64,000 bases of DNA, from assembly GCA_003513495.1 (NCBI GenBank), contig DOPM01000057.1, forward strand, positions 124,001 to 188,000. The letters are read 5' to 3'. The translations under genes and the position numbers were made by a program. How positions within the stretch are numbered: position 1 is the stretch's first letter; every line of letters begins with the position of its first letter. The notes under the pieces were generated by a model, which did no database searches, was not told where the DNA came from, and was given only the letters and a program-made list of their open reading frames with translations. Positions 26,031 through 34,279 of this stretch are shown here, one piece after another. The stretch is from Desulfosporosinus sp. (GTDB lineage Bacteria; Bacillota; Desulfitobacteriia; Desulfitobacteriales; Desulfitobacteriaceae).

Positions 26031-26063
26031 GAAATTCGAGGTTCGAGGAACGAAGTTCGATTA
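26031..26063. repeat. short TTCGAGG-type tandem repeat
   Basis: ATTCGAGGTTCGAGGAACG followed by AAGTTCGATT: degenerate heptamers in the gap between the ThiL-like stop (26143) and the ketosynthase start region. It lies directly upstream of the disturbed start codon. Confidence 0.5.
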
Positions 26064-26142
26064 GCATGTTCTGCTTCGCAGTTTTACTATTATGTAACTT
26101 TGTCATCCTTGATAGAAAATAAAATGGAGATGGTTAAACGGA

Positions 26143-27153
26143 CTAAGTATTCTTAAGAAAATAAATGACTTCTCGCAAATAATCTTTCGGATCTGCGTAG
26201 TCTCTGGCTCGCAGGGCGTAGTTACTTAAATCGATCTCACGGTTTCTTTTCCGGAGAGATTTAATCCCTTGTTCTTTTACTTCGCCAAATTTATAAACAA
26301 CTAACTTCTTTTCTCTGGCTTCTCTCTCAAACTCTTCTTCAATCTCTTTCCCTAAGGTAAACAGTAATTCATACTCTCCACATTCTCCTAAAAAAAGCAT
26401 TTCCTTAGGGAGGTTCAAAGTTTTTGCTAAAAACAAACCACTTTTAATATAGGGTAGGCTGTCTACTACAAAACCTGTTCTGCTCATTTCTGAAATGGTG
26501 CTTAAAGCATTGAAGACACCATCACTTGTATCGATACAGCAATGGCTATATTGCCTAATTAGCTCTGCCTCCTTGCTTCTCAAGGGAAAGAAATTTTTCC
26601 ATCTCCCCGTAAGATGTTTGACTAGAGGGTTTTGCTCATATAGTTTAAGGGCAGCCTCCAGGTTTCCTCTGCCCATTGGGCCAGTAATATAAATCCCATC
26701 CCCAACCTTTGCTCCACTCCTTAAGAGGGCCTGACCGTCTAGATCTCCAATAACCGAACCAGTGTATCTCCAGGTTTTCGAGATCCCAAAATCTCCACCA
26801 ATAAAACCTGCCTTTACTTCTTTAAGTACTTGGGCAATTCCAAGAGACACCTTTTCAACATAGTCCATGGTCCATAAATCTCGTATAACCATACTATGAG
26901 CGTAGAATTTGGGTCTGCCCCCTGAAGCCAGTATGTCACTGATACTGCCTATGGCCATATTCCAGCCTAACCTATAAGGATCCTCTTCTCTCATTAAGTC
27001 TTCTTCGGAAAATTCGTCGATATTATACAAAAGCCCTTTACCAGCAAAAGTGACGACTTCAGAGTCTGACTCAAAGAGATTATTTTGTTGGCTAGAACTC
27101 CTAGGCATATGCCTGTTAATAACTTCGATTAGTTCCTTTTCTCTATTCATCAT
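26143..27153 (-). CDS. ThiL/AIR synthase-family ATP-dependent enzyme
   Basis: 336 residues of the PurM-like fold. Features are WNMAIGSISDILASGGRP (ThiL-type N-domain), GGDFGISKTWRYTGSVIG, IDTSDGVFNAL and GECGEYELLF, all as in thiamine-monophosphate kinase. Its place inside a lipid-type biosynthetic operon, away from thiamine genes, suggests an ATP-dependent phosphorylation or activation of the pathway intermediate instead of thiamine synthesis (inference). Start is one of two tandem ATGs after AAGAGGG. It lies 46 bases behind the lipid kinase gene. Confidence 0.8.
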   Translation of the reverse strand: MMNREKELIEVINRHMPRSSSQQNNLFESDSEVVTFAGKGLLYNIDEFSEEDLMREEDPYRLGWNMAIGSISDILASGGRPKFYAHSMVIRDLWTMDYVEKVSLGIAQVLKEVKAGFIGGDFGISKTWRYTGSVIGDLDGQALLRSGAKVGDGIYITGPMGRGNLEAALKLYEQNPLVKHLTGRWKNFFPLRSKEAELIRQYSHCCIDTSDGVFNALSTISEMSRTGFVVDSLPYIKSGLFLAKTLNLPKEMLFLGECGEYELLFTLGKEIEEEFEREAREKKLVVYKFGEVKEQGIKSLRKRNREIDLSNYALRARDYADPKDYLREVIYFLKNT

Positions 27154-27198
27154 TAGCCCTCTTGCTTATCTACTTTTGGTGTAACTTCATTAATTAAC

Positions 27199-28179
27199 TT
27201 AACCTTTACTTTTATCACAAATTACTTCTAAAGGGTCCTTTGCAGACTCAATTACACAGGGCAAAAACCCTCTAGGATCACCATCAAACTCTAATTCATG
27301 ATTTTGACTGCTTCCGTAGACTTCTATTCGCTGAGCGTATTGTAAACACATCGTATTGTTATTAGCAAACTCTTTAGCGCTGTACAACTTTTTTAAGACA
27401 CTTACCCAATTTGCAAGACCAACATTTTTAACAGTCAGGGTATAAAAACGTGGATCTATATGGGATAACTGATGTTTCACCTTAAGTCCTGAAGCGATAT
27501 AAGTCGTTTTACCCACAAAGATATTGTAAACCTTCTCCAACACCTGTTTTCGGCTATCTAAAGTGACTGTAAAGTTTACCGACTGAAACCTTAGCAGAGT
27601 TTTAATTACTGAAACCAACGTCCCCGCAAAATCCCCGATTAAGTCTCTAATCCCGCTGTTAGCTCCTTTAGCCACTAGGGCTCCCAGCCCAATATTAGAA
27701 CAGCAGGCGAAATAGCTGGTTTGTAGATTTTGATGATTAAGGCAGAGCGGACGACCGTCCAGCCTCTTGTCATACTCACCCAAATAATTAATCTTCCCAA
27801 TCGGTATCTTCTCACACTCTCCCTTAAGAACAGCATAAAGGGCTTGATCGATATCCAGGGGTAAATCGTAGCTCTTACAAAAATCAGGACTCATACCCGT
27901 ATGAATAACTGCCAGCTTAGACTTGGAAATCCTTCTGCCCTGAAGATCATAAAATCCACTGATCACCCTGTTGATTGTACCGTCTCCCCCTACAGCGACT
28001 ATGACATCATAGTTCTTTTTATTCCCTTCTACTGAGAGGGTATAGGCATCATCAAGATCTTTGGTCAGCCGATAATCAAAGTTTACTCCCCTTTGATGAA
28101 GAAACGAAACGATCCTCTCAAACGTTGCTTTGCTTTTTCCACCCTTAGAACCCGGATTTAATATAAAGAAATATCTCAT
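27199..28179 (-). CDS. diacylglycerol/sphingosine-type lipid kinase
   Basis: 326 residues of the DAGK_cat (YegS/LCB5-like) family, which phosphorylates lipid hydroxyls. The glycine-rich NPGSKGGKS and the ATP-binding VAVGGDGTINRVI are intact. The usual GTGNDFAR loop reads HTGMSPDFCKS, a notable variation. It overlaps the alpha-oxoamine synthase stop by 4 bases (ATGA type), so translation is coupled. Relatives include sphingosine and ceramide kinases, which fits an amino-lipid substrate here; this is inference. Confidence 0.85.
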   Translation of the reverse strand: MRYFFILNPGSKGGKSKATFERIVSFLHQRGVNFDYRLTKDLDDAYTLSVEGNKKNYDVIVAVGGDGTINRVISGFYDLQGRRISKSKLAVIHTGMSPDFCKSYDLPLDIDQALYAVLKGECEKIPIGKINYLGEYDKRLDGRPLCLNHQNLQTSYFACCSNIGLGALVAKGANSGIRDLIGDFAGTLVSVIKTLLRFQSVNFTVTLDSRKQVLEKVYNIFVGKTTYIASGLKVKHQLSHIDPRFYTLTVKNVGLANWVSVLKKLYSAKEFANNNTMCLQYAQRIEVYGSSQNHELEFDGDPRGFLPCVIESAKDPLEVICDKSKG

Positions 28180-29351
28180 AAGAAACCTATCTTTTGGATG
28201 ATCCTGATAGCTTCATCAATAGTCTCCTGGCTAAGACCAGCGCTAGCAATCAACCTTACTCGCCCTTGATTACTGGGAACCGCAGGTTCAATGAAGGAGG
28301 TGGAGAGTATTCCTTCTTCATAGAGCTTTTTGGCAAGGATAAAGGTAGTTTCTCGGCTGCCCGTTTGAATGGAATTAATCGGAGCCTCACCGGAAACGAC
28401 GTTAAATCCTCCCTCAAGAAGTGCTTCATAGATTTGTCGTTGATGAGCCACAAGTCGTCTCTTAATATCGCCAAATTCGGAATAAATAATATCCAGAACT
28501 GCATTGATACCAGCCAAGACCGCTGGGGTAAGGGCAGTGGAGTATACTAAATGAGAGCAGTAATATTTGAGATAGTCTATTAATTTTTTATCCCCGCTGA
28601 TCATCCCACCAGCATTAGCGAGCCCCTTACCTAGTGAGGCAGTATAGATTCCTCTGTATCCTTCAATCATCTGCTCTTCGAGAATTCCTCGGCCCGAATT
28701 TCCCAATACCCCGATACCATGTGAATCATCGATAATCGGCAAGGCACCGTACTTGTCACACAACTGTAGGATCTCTTTAAAGGGGGCAATACTACCTTCG
28801 GTTGAAAATACAGACTCAGTCACCACAAAGACTTGCCTAAAGTCTCTTGATTTCTGCAAGATTCCTTCCAAGTGCTCAAAATTATTATGCAGATAGGGTC
28901 TAATTTTACTTCCTGAGGATTTAATTCCTTGGATCAAGGAGGAATGAACTAATCTATCGACAACAATTAAGTCCTGTGGCCCAGCAACGCATGCAAATAA
29001 ACCGTTATTAGCTTGGTAACAGGAAGGAAAAATAACCGTGTCCTCCAAGCCAACAAAGCGCGATAATCTTTCCTCCAACCTTTGGTATAAATCTATATAC
29101 CCCGTAGCGATGGGAGTACCGCAAAGGGAGACTCCATAGGTATGAATTCCTTCAATTGCAGCTTGTATCACTCTACTGTCGGAAGCCAAGCCCAAATAAT
29201 TATTCGAGGCTAAGTCAATCATTTCACGTCCATTTACCAGCATTCGTCCAGTGAGACCTGAATTTATTGTCTGGTAATAAGGATTATACCCCGTGATCTT
29301 TGCGAGGCTCTTATCTACATTCAACCTATTGTAAAAATCAGCTAGAGTCAT
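28176..29351 (-). CDS. alpha-oxoamine synthase (BioF / serine palmitoyltransferase family)
   Basis: 391 residues, PLP-dependent. Family hallmarks: LASNNYLGLASDSRV near residue 47, DDSHGIGVLGNSGRG (Asp and His contacting PLP) and TASLGKGLANAGG with the Schiff-base Lys. These enzymes condense an amino acid with an acyl thioester and release CO2: BioF uses alanine, Kbl glycine, Spt serine, CapA-type cysteate. No biotin gene is adjacent, while an ACP gene overlaps its start by 4 bases, so acyl-ACP is the likely donor. Amino-acid specificity cannot be read off. Confidence 0.9.
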   Translation of the reverse strand: MTLADFYNRLNVDKSLAKITGYNPYYQTINSGLTGRMLVNGREMIDLASNNYLGLASDSRVIQAAIEGIHTYGVSLCGTPIATGYIDLYQRLEERLSRFVGLEDTVIFPSCYQANNGLFACVAGPQDLIVVDRLVHSSLIQGIKSSGSKIRPYLHNNFEHLEGILQKSRDFRQVFVVTESVFSTEGSIAPFKEILQLCDKYGALPIIDDSHGIGVLGNSGRGILEEQMIEGYRGIYTASLGKGLANAGGMISGDKKLIDYLKYYCSHLVYSTALTPAVLAGINAVLDIIYSEFGDIKRRLVAHQRQIYEALLEGGFNVVSGEAPINSIQTGSRETTFILAKKLYEEGILSTSFIEPAVPSNQGRVRLIASAGLSQETIDEAIRIIQKIGFL

Positions 29352-29569
29352 ATTACCTCCTTAAGTTTCTCTACCATATCATTTACAGTGAAAATATCCG
29401 CAAAATCATCCTCTGATATAGTTATGGCAAATTCATCCTCTAAGGCTGAAAGGATCATCAACTTGTCTAAAGAATCGACTAATAGATCTTCGATTAAACG
29501 ACTCTCTAAGGTGATTATTGGTCGTTTATCCAAAACACTTTGTATTGTGCTAATGACTCTGCTTTCCAT
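29348..29569 (-). CDS. acyl carrier protein
   Basis: 73 residues from ATG 29569, which has AGGAAGAGG in front; an upstream ATG at 29644 lacks a site. The phosphopantetheine Ser is S33 in LLVDSLDKLM, followed by an acidic helix II (LSALEDEFAI). It is dedicated to this operon, standing between the OYE-like gene and the alpha-oxoamine synthase, whose start it overlaps. It likely carries the acyl chain made or reduced by the ketosynthase and reductases. Confidence 0.9.
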   Translation of the reverse strand: MESRVISTIQSVLDKRPIITLESRLIEDLLVDSLDKLMILSALEDEFAITISEDDFADIFTVNDMVEKLKEVI

Positions 29570-29650
29570 CTTCCTCTTCCTTTCATTAACAACTCTATGC
29601 TCAACTGGTGGATCTTCCGCCAGCTTACGGATCTGTATCAGCATAACCGC

Positions 29651-30856
29651 TTATCGCCGATAGCACCTTGTTGACCGGTCAGAATCACACATGACAGCGC
29701 ATATGTTGCAATTAACACATTTGGAGGTGTAATCCTCGTCCTGTTGGAGTAGATGGACGAAGTCCAATTCACAAATTAATGGCCTGCATAGACTAACGAA
29801 ATCCGCATAGCCATTTTCTAGACAATTTCGTATTTCTGCTCCCTTTCGAAAACCACCAACACTTATTATAGGACTACTGGTTAAATTTTTCGCAATTTTA
29901 GCATAGCTAAGGTTATAAGTCGGCGTAAAGGGCTTTAATTTAGACCTCATGATGCAATAAATTAGAGCGTTATAAAGCAGCTTAGGTATAGTTTTAATGC
30001 TGATATTATCTTTAAAGACAGGATTATGCTTTAAAATTACTTTGAGTGGAATATCTCCGCGAAAGATATTGAGAGCATTGTCCATTGTTCCATAACTAAT
30101 CTCTATACCATCAACTTTTTGACCATCTAAAAACTTAATCAGGCTGATAAACTGTCTAGGTGTAAATCGAGTAAAATAGTCATTGCTCCCGCTTACCTTT
30201 ACCAACAGCCCAAAATCCTTACCACACTTAGTCCTGATTTCTTGAAGAATCAATTCCAGGAATTTTGTACCTAGCTTACTAGACTCATCAATGCCAAATT
30301 CATCCTTCCTAGTATTGATACCGGGTAATATAAATTGATGGATCAGGTAACCGTGGGCTGCATGCACCTGCACACCGTCAAATCCAGCACGTTGAGCATA
30401 GCTTGCTGATTCCCCAAACTTCCTGACCAAGGAATACACCTGTTCTGTTGTCAATTCCCGTGGAGATCCTCCAAAATATAAGGAGCTCTTACTGGAGACC
30501 CCCCAAACATCCTGGCTGGTTTCCTGTTTCCTTGTCTGCCTGCCTGTGTGGGCTAACTGCATAAAGATTTTACAATCGTAGTTGTGAACCTCTCTGGTAA
30601 TTGGCAAATAGTATTCAATCATTTCCTCACGGTCTATTCCCGCTTGACCTGGCTGCATGGCTTTTCCTTCTGGAGAAATATAGGCGAAGCCTGTGATGAT
30701 CCCCCCAACCCCTCCTGCAGCTAATTCCTTATACAACAGTCGGTATTCTGAGAGTGGACGCCCCAGGGAATCACACATTCCCTCGAAGGTTGCCGATCGG
30801 ATGATCCTGTTTTTCAAGTGACAGGGACCTATTCTAGCTGGTTCGAAAAGTTTCAT
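29651..30856 (-). CDS. old yellow enzyme-like NADH:flavin oxidoreductase with C-terminal Fe-S Cys
   Basis: 401 residues. The FMN-binding TIM barrel begins FEPARIGPCHLKNRIIRSAT; GFDGVQVHAAHGYLIHQF holds the HxxH catalytic pair. The C-terminus has CVNCNICAVMC, the [4Fe-4S] site of 2,4-dienoyl-CoA reductase/BaiCD-type members. Those proteins continue with an FAD/NAD domain, which is absent here, so this is a short form needing an external electron donor. A role in reducing an enoyl intermediate is likely. It starts 9 bases after the UbiA stop. Confidence 0.85.
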   Translation of the reverse strand: MKLFEPARIGPCHLKNRIIRSATFEGMCDSLGRPLSEYRLLYKELAAGGVGGIITGFAYISPEGKAMQPGQAGIDREEMIEYYLPITREVHNYDCKIFMQLAHTGRQTRKQETSQDVWGVSSKSSLYFGGSPRELTTEQVYSLVRKFGESASYAQRAGFDGVQVHAAHGYLIHQFILPGINTRKDEFGIDESSKLGTKFLELILQEIRTKCGKDFGLLVKVSGSNDYFTRFTPRQFISLIKFLDGQKVDGIEISYGTMDNALNIFRGDIPLKVILKHNPVFKDNISIKTIPKLLYNALIYCIMRSKLKPFTPTYNLSYAKIAKNLTSSPIISVGGFRKGAEIRNCLENGYADFVSLCRPLICELDFVHLLQQDEDYTSKCVNCNICAVMCDSDRSTRCYRR

Positions 30857-30865
30857 AATAACCTC

Positions 30866-31846
30866 CTAGGATTTTGGATCCGTGTGCAGATCAAATAAGA
30901 ATCCCACAAACATATAAGAGACTAAAAATAGAAGCATAGCCAGTTCGGTATTGAATAAGGCGATAAGGGTTGCCTGACCACAGATACACGCCCGGAAATT
31001 CGCCACCAAAGAGTAGTAGGTTCTCTCTCCGCGGGGGTTTTTAAAGTATAGGTACCCAGTCCAAAGCTCGAGGAAAAAAGTTAAACCAGCTAGAATGAGA
31101 AACATACTGTTAACCCTAGCTTCGATGAAATCATTATAATAAAGCAGCCAAAAGATTCCCGCCGGTAGAAGCGCTGAGATGGCCGCCAGATATCTAGATT
31201 TATCAATTCCAAAACGCACAATAATCGTCCGTTTACCTGCAGCCTTATCCCCTTCGTAGTCTTTAAAATACGTGTAAAAAGTCATCAAACCATTCATAAC
31301 GGCCACTAATATCAGGACTGAAACACGACTATATGTAAAGTAGGGAGACTGGGTTGGACCGGCTGCCAGAAAGCCATAAGCAGTACAAGTTGAGATCATC
31401 AGTCCAAAAACGATATTTCCCCAAATACCATGACCCTTAGCGTATTCATATAAAACATTGAGAAAGATTCCTAAGATTGCGGGAATAAGGGCAATTGGTT
31501 CTAAAAATATGTAGGTAATTACTAATGTAATTATCAGCAGGATTCCCGTTAAAACCAAAGCCTTTTGGGGATTGAGTTCACCGGTAACCATAGGACGGTG
31601 CGGAGCGTTCACTTTGTCTTCTTTTAAGCCTAGGTAATCATTGATAATCTGATTTACTCCCCAACTAAGAAAAAGCATGACGAGGACCACCGCTTTTTTT
31701 TCTGTAGTTGGAACTAGTTCCACTGACTGAAAGGGAGACTCTGCTATATATTCGTAAAAAGCCATGCCAATCCAACCGGCTATTCCTGTGACAAAAGCGT
31801 AATAAAGCCTCATAGATTTGACATAGGCCTTAATGAATGTCATCAA
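30866..31846 (-). CDS. UbiA-family prenyltransferase
   Basis: 326 residues with eight to nine membrane helices. The first Asp-rich loop is NDYLGLKEDKVNAPHRP (Gly replaces the usual third-position Asp) and the second is DYEGDKAAGKRT. UbiA proteins attach an isoprenoid from its diphosphate to an aromatic or lipid acceptor in the membrane. The gene overlaps the XRE regulator stop by 4 bases. Its presence suggests that the operon product is membrane-bound and possibly prenylated; neither donor nor acceptor can be read from the sequence. Confidence 0.85.
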   Translation of the reverse strand: MMTFIKAYVKSMRLYYAFVTGIAGWIGMAFYEYIAESPFQSVELVPTTEKKAVVLVMLFLSWGVNQIINDYLGLKEDKVNAPHRPMVTGELNPQKALVLTGILLIITLVITYIFLEPIALIPAILGIFLNVLYEYAKGHGIWGNIVFGLMISTCTAYGFLAAGPTQSPYFTYSRVSVLILVAVMNGLMTFYTYFKDYEGDKAAGKRTIIVRFGIDKSRYLAAISALLPAGIFWLLYYNDFIEARVNSMFLILAGLTFFLELWTGYLYFKNPRGERTYYSLVANFRACICGQATLIALFNTELAMLLFLVSYMFVGFLFDLHTDPKS

Positions 31847-32304
31847 GTTTTTTCCTCCTCTCCTGAAAGCTCCCGAAACCTTTTCCTGATAAAAAGCTCA
31901 TTAAAAGAAGAGCATATTCTTCGGTCTTGACTATCGAGGATCCTAAAGTGCCTAGAAATAATATTCTGCTGGATTCTAAAGTGATCCGTGCATTCAAGAT
32001 TACTCCACCATACTTTTCCGCCCATGGTTCTTTCATAATATTCGTAATCGTCGAAAGCTAAAGAGAGGATAATATCTTGAGGGTTCCCTCCAAAGGTCAT
32101 CTCTAAGACATCGCTATCTCTAAAAATTGTGCACAAGGTTACTGCACCTGCCCAGCCAAGGGTAGACCGGCCCTTTTCGATCTGAACAAGAGTTTTCTTG
32201 GATATGCCCAATAGTTCGGCCATTTTATCCTGGGTATAATCACCTTCAGCACGGACTAGTTTTAATTTCTCTGAGGCTTTATTAATAAAATCCATTCTTG
32301 TCAT
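31843..32304 (-). CDS. XRE-family HTH regulator of the biosynthetic operon
   Basis: 153 residues. The N-terminal helix-turn-helix is YTQDKMAELLGISKKTLVQIEKG (split: recognition part SKKTLVQIEKG). The C-terminal 80 residues are unassigned and may sense a ligand. It is the first gene of the operon and overlaps ubiA by 4 bases. AAAGGAG lies 11 bases before the ATG and within the palindromic operator 32308-32338, so autoregulation of the whole operon is likely. Confidence 0.85.
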   Translation of the reverse strand: MTRMDFINKASEKLKLVRAEGDYTQDKMAELLGISKKTLVQIEKGRSTLGWAGAVTLCTIFRDSDVLEMTFGGNPQDIILSLAFDDYEYYERTMGGKVWWSNLECTDHFRIQQNIISRHFRILDSQDRRICSSFNELFIRKRFRELSGEEEKT

Positions 32305-32307
32305 AGG

Positions 32308-32338
32308 ATATTACACTCCTTTAGTGTAATATTACACT
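32308..32338. promoter_or_regulatory. probable XRE operator with three half-sites
   Basis: ATATTACACT occurs at 32308-32317 and 32329-32338, and its complement AGTGTAATAT at 32323-32332. This gives a 10-base inverted repeat with 5-base spacer plus an overlapping 16-base perfect palindrome (AGTGTAATATTACACT). It covers the ribosome binding site of the regulator gene. Confidence 0.75.
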
Positions 32339-32382
32339 ATTTTTAACGCATTTCCTATATTAGAGGTATAAAAATATAAAAT

Positions 32383-32415
32383 GCTCAACGAATCACTATT
32401 TGTGAGACGTTGAGC
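32383..32415 (-). terminator. hairpin downstream of the DedA gene
   Basis: GCTCAACG/CGTTGAGC outer arms and TCAC/GTGA inner arms. On the minus strand an AT-rich T tract follows, so it can end DedA transcription (stop at 32452). Confidence 0.55.
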
Positions 32416-32451
32416 TATGAACAGAAGATTATCTAGATTAGAGTTTAGTAT

Positions 32452-33087
32452 TTATCGCCTTTTACCCCGAAGGTAAGGAACAATTGTCGGCAGCAGAGAA
32501 ACAAAGATTATCGCGAAAATTACATAGGTAAAATTATCTTTCACCGCTGGTATATTACCAAAGAAGAACCCAGCAAACATAAACAAAAAGACCCAGGAAA
32601 AACCACCAATAACATTATACAAACTATATCTCATAAAGCTCATTTTACCAAGGCCAGCCACAAAAGGAGCAAACGTACGGATGATAGGAATAAATCTGGA
32701 TAATATTATGGCTTTGCCGCCATGCTTCTGATAAAAGGCCTGAGTCTTATAGAGATATTCTTTCTTGATAAGGCGGGAATTTTTTGTGGCAAGTAATTTG
32801 TGTCCAATCATTTTGCCGATAAAGTAGTTAAGGGTATTCCCCCCTACCGCCGCAACCAACAGAAGGAACAAAGCCAACTCAAAGTCTAAGGCCTCCTTAG
32901 CTCCTAATGCCCCAATTACAAAAAGCAAAGAGTCTCCAGGAAGAAAGGGAGTGACTACAAATCCCGTTTCACTAAAGATAATCATAAAAAGAATCAGATA
33001 GGTCCAAGTCCCGTAGGTCTGAATGATATCAACTAAGTGTCGATCAATATGGAGGATAAAATCTATGAGTGCGGTTATTAATTCCAT
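32452..33087 (-). CDS. DedA-family membrane protein
   Basis: 211 residues with about five membrane segments. Family signatures are FSETGFVVTPFLPGDSLLF (E/D in the re-entrant loop) and FIPIIRTFAPFVAGLGKM with the conserved Arg. DedA/VTT proteins flip or transport phospholipids or undecaprenyl-phosphate. It is a single gene between its own hairpin and a 250-base gap without genes. Confidence 0.9.
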   Translation of the reverse strand: MELITALIDFILHIDRHLVDIIQTYGTWTYLILFMIIFSETGFVVTPFLPGDSLLFVIGALGAKEALDFELALFLLLVAAVGGNTLNYFIGKMIGHKLLATKNSRLIKKEYLYKTQAFYQKHGGKAIILSRFIPIIRTFAPFVAGLGKMSFMRYSLYNVIGGFSWVFLFMFAGFFFGNIPAVKDNFTYVIFAIIFVSLLPTIVPYLRGKRR

Positions 33088-33340
33088 AAAAGCTCCTTCT
33101 ACTGTTTATTTTTTCAAGATAGGTGGCAAAAGAATCTATTCGACATAGCCCAACAAAAGTCCTTTTTAGTATTTGTATACTCGATTTTCAAGTGGTAACT
33201 TAATACTCTCTGACAGGCTTTGGAGACCCCCTAATATATGTATTAAGGAGCCTCCAATATATGCAACAAATTTTAAATTCTTAGTTATTTATCACAAGAT
33301 GAGTTCTTCTAAGAGTTCTTTGACCACATTTTCCAGGTAT

Positions 33341-34105
33341 TTAATTGATGAACCTTACAACCCCTTCATCTAGGTCATACTTAATTCCAATGATCTCAAC
33401 TTGATTTAGAGCAGTACCCTCTTGGATAATTGGACTCTCCATGATATCTCCTATAGCGTTTTTAATATTTAGTTCAATACTCTTATTAATTACTTCTTTC
33501 TCCGTTGTTTGGCTTGTACTTAAGGACTTAGCCTCAACAACCGCCGGTCTTATCTTCTTAATAATCGATTCAATATTGCCGTGTGTTTCTCCACCCTGCA
33601 CGGTAGCAGTAACCGCTCCACATTCCTCGTGTCCAAGCACAACGACTAAAGGAGTTTTCAGGTGTTCTACGGCATACTCCACACTTCCCAATTCAACGGG
33701 AGTAATAACATTTCCAGCAACACGAATTACGAATAAATCTCCTAGGGCTTGGTCAAATAGAAGTTCAGGAGGTACTCTCGAATCTGAGCAACTCACAATT
33801 ACCGCAAAAGGATGTTGACCGTTCTTCATCAGCTCACTTCGTCTTGTCAAACTAAGATCTTTGCTCAAAGGTTTACCCGACATAAACCGTTGATTTCCTT
33901 CAATTAAGAGCTGTTTTGCTTCGTTAGGTAATGAAATAATTTCTGTTCGTTTGTAGACTGGGGCAGCAGCCAACGCTTCCTGGGCAACAGGATTCGCCGC
34001 CTCCACCGATTGATCAGCACCTGAGGAAAGCATACTCCCACAGCCATTGAGCAATATGGCTAGAGTAATCAATGTGCAGCCAAGATAGGGTAATAGTTTT
34101 CTCAT
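33341..34105 (-). CDS. beta-class carbonic anhydrase, predicted lipoprotein
   Basis: 254 residues from ATG 34105 (AAGGAGAG upstream). A signal peptide ends in lipobox LLNGC, so the mature protein should be anchored outside the cytoplasmic membrane. The catalytic domain has VIVSCSDSRVPPE (Zn Cys, Asp/Arg dyad), RVAGN and VVLGHEECGAV (Zn His and Cys). It interconverts CO2 and bicarbonate. Exported beta-class enzymes are less common than cytoplasmic ones. A linker of about 50 residues separates anchor and enzyme. Confidence 0.9.
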   Translation of the reverse strand: MRKLLPYLGCTLITLAILLNGCGSMLSSGADQSVEAANPVAQEALAAAPVYKRTEIISLPNEAKQLLIEGNQRFMSGKPLSKDLSLTRRSELMKNGQHPFAVIVSCSDSRVPPELLFDQALGDLFVIRVAGNVITPVELGSVEYAVEHLKTPLVVVLGHEECGAVTATVQGGETHGNIESIIKKIRPAVVEAKSLSTSQTTEKEVINKSIELNIKNAIGDIMESPIIQEGTALNQVEIIGIKYDLDEGVVRFIN

Positions 34106-34230
34106 AAACAATCTCTCCTTACAAAATAGCAAATAGATTCTTTAGTATTTTACCTTAATATGGTTATTCCTAATCTTAGACACTAAAAAATCCGGAAACG
34201 TTTATAATTCTTTCCAAATAACCCGAATTT

Positions 34231-34261
34231 AAAAGGCCAGCAGAGAATCTGCCAGCCTTTT
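34231..34261. terminator. bidirectional terminator
   Basis: AAAAGGCCAGCAGA-GAA-TCTGCCAGCCTTTT: 14-base arms with one 2-base mismatch. It follows the chemoreceptor gene (stop 34280). Confidence 0.75.
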
Positions 34262-34279
34262 AGTAATGCTCCTAAAATA

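Noticed and set aside
26033..26063. GTTCGAGG-like tract as a tRNA TpsiC arm
   Set aside because: No acceptor, anticodon or D arm surrounds it; it is a short heptamer repeat.
26143..27153. Thiamine-monophosphate kinase thiL as a thiamine gene
   Set aside because: Fold and motifs fit, but it is embedded in the lipid-type operon with no thiamine genes or THI riboswitch.
28176..29351. Biotin synthesis gene bioF
   Set aside because: The family fits but no other biotin gene is near, and ACP, lipid kinase and ketosynthase genes surround it, so the narrower name is not justified.
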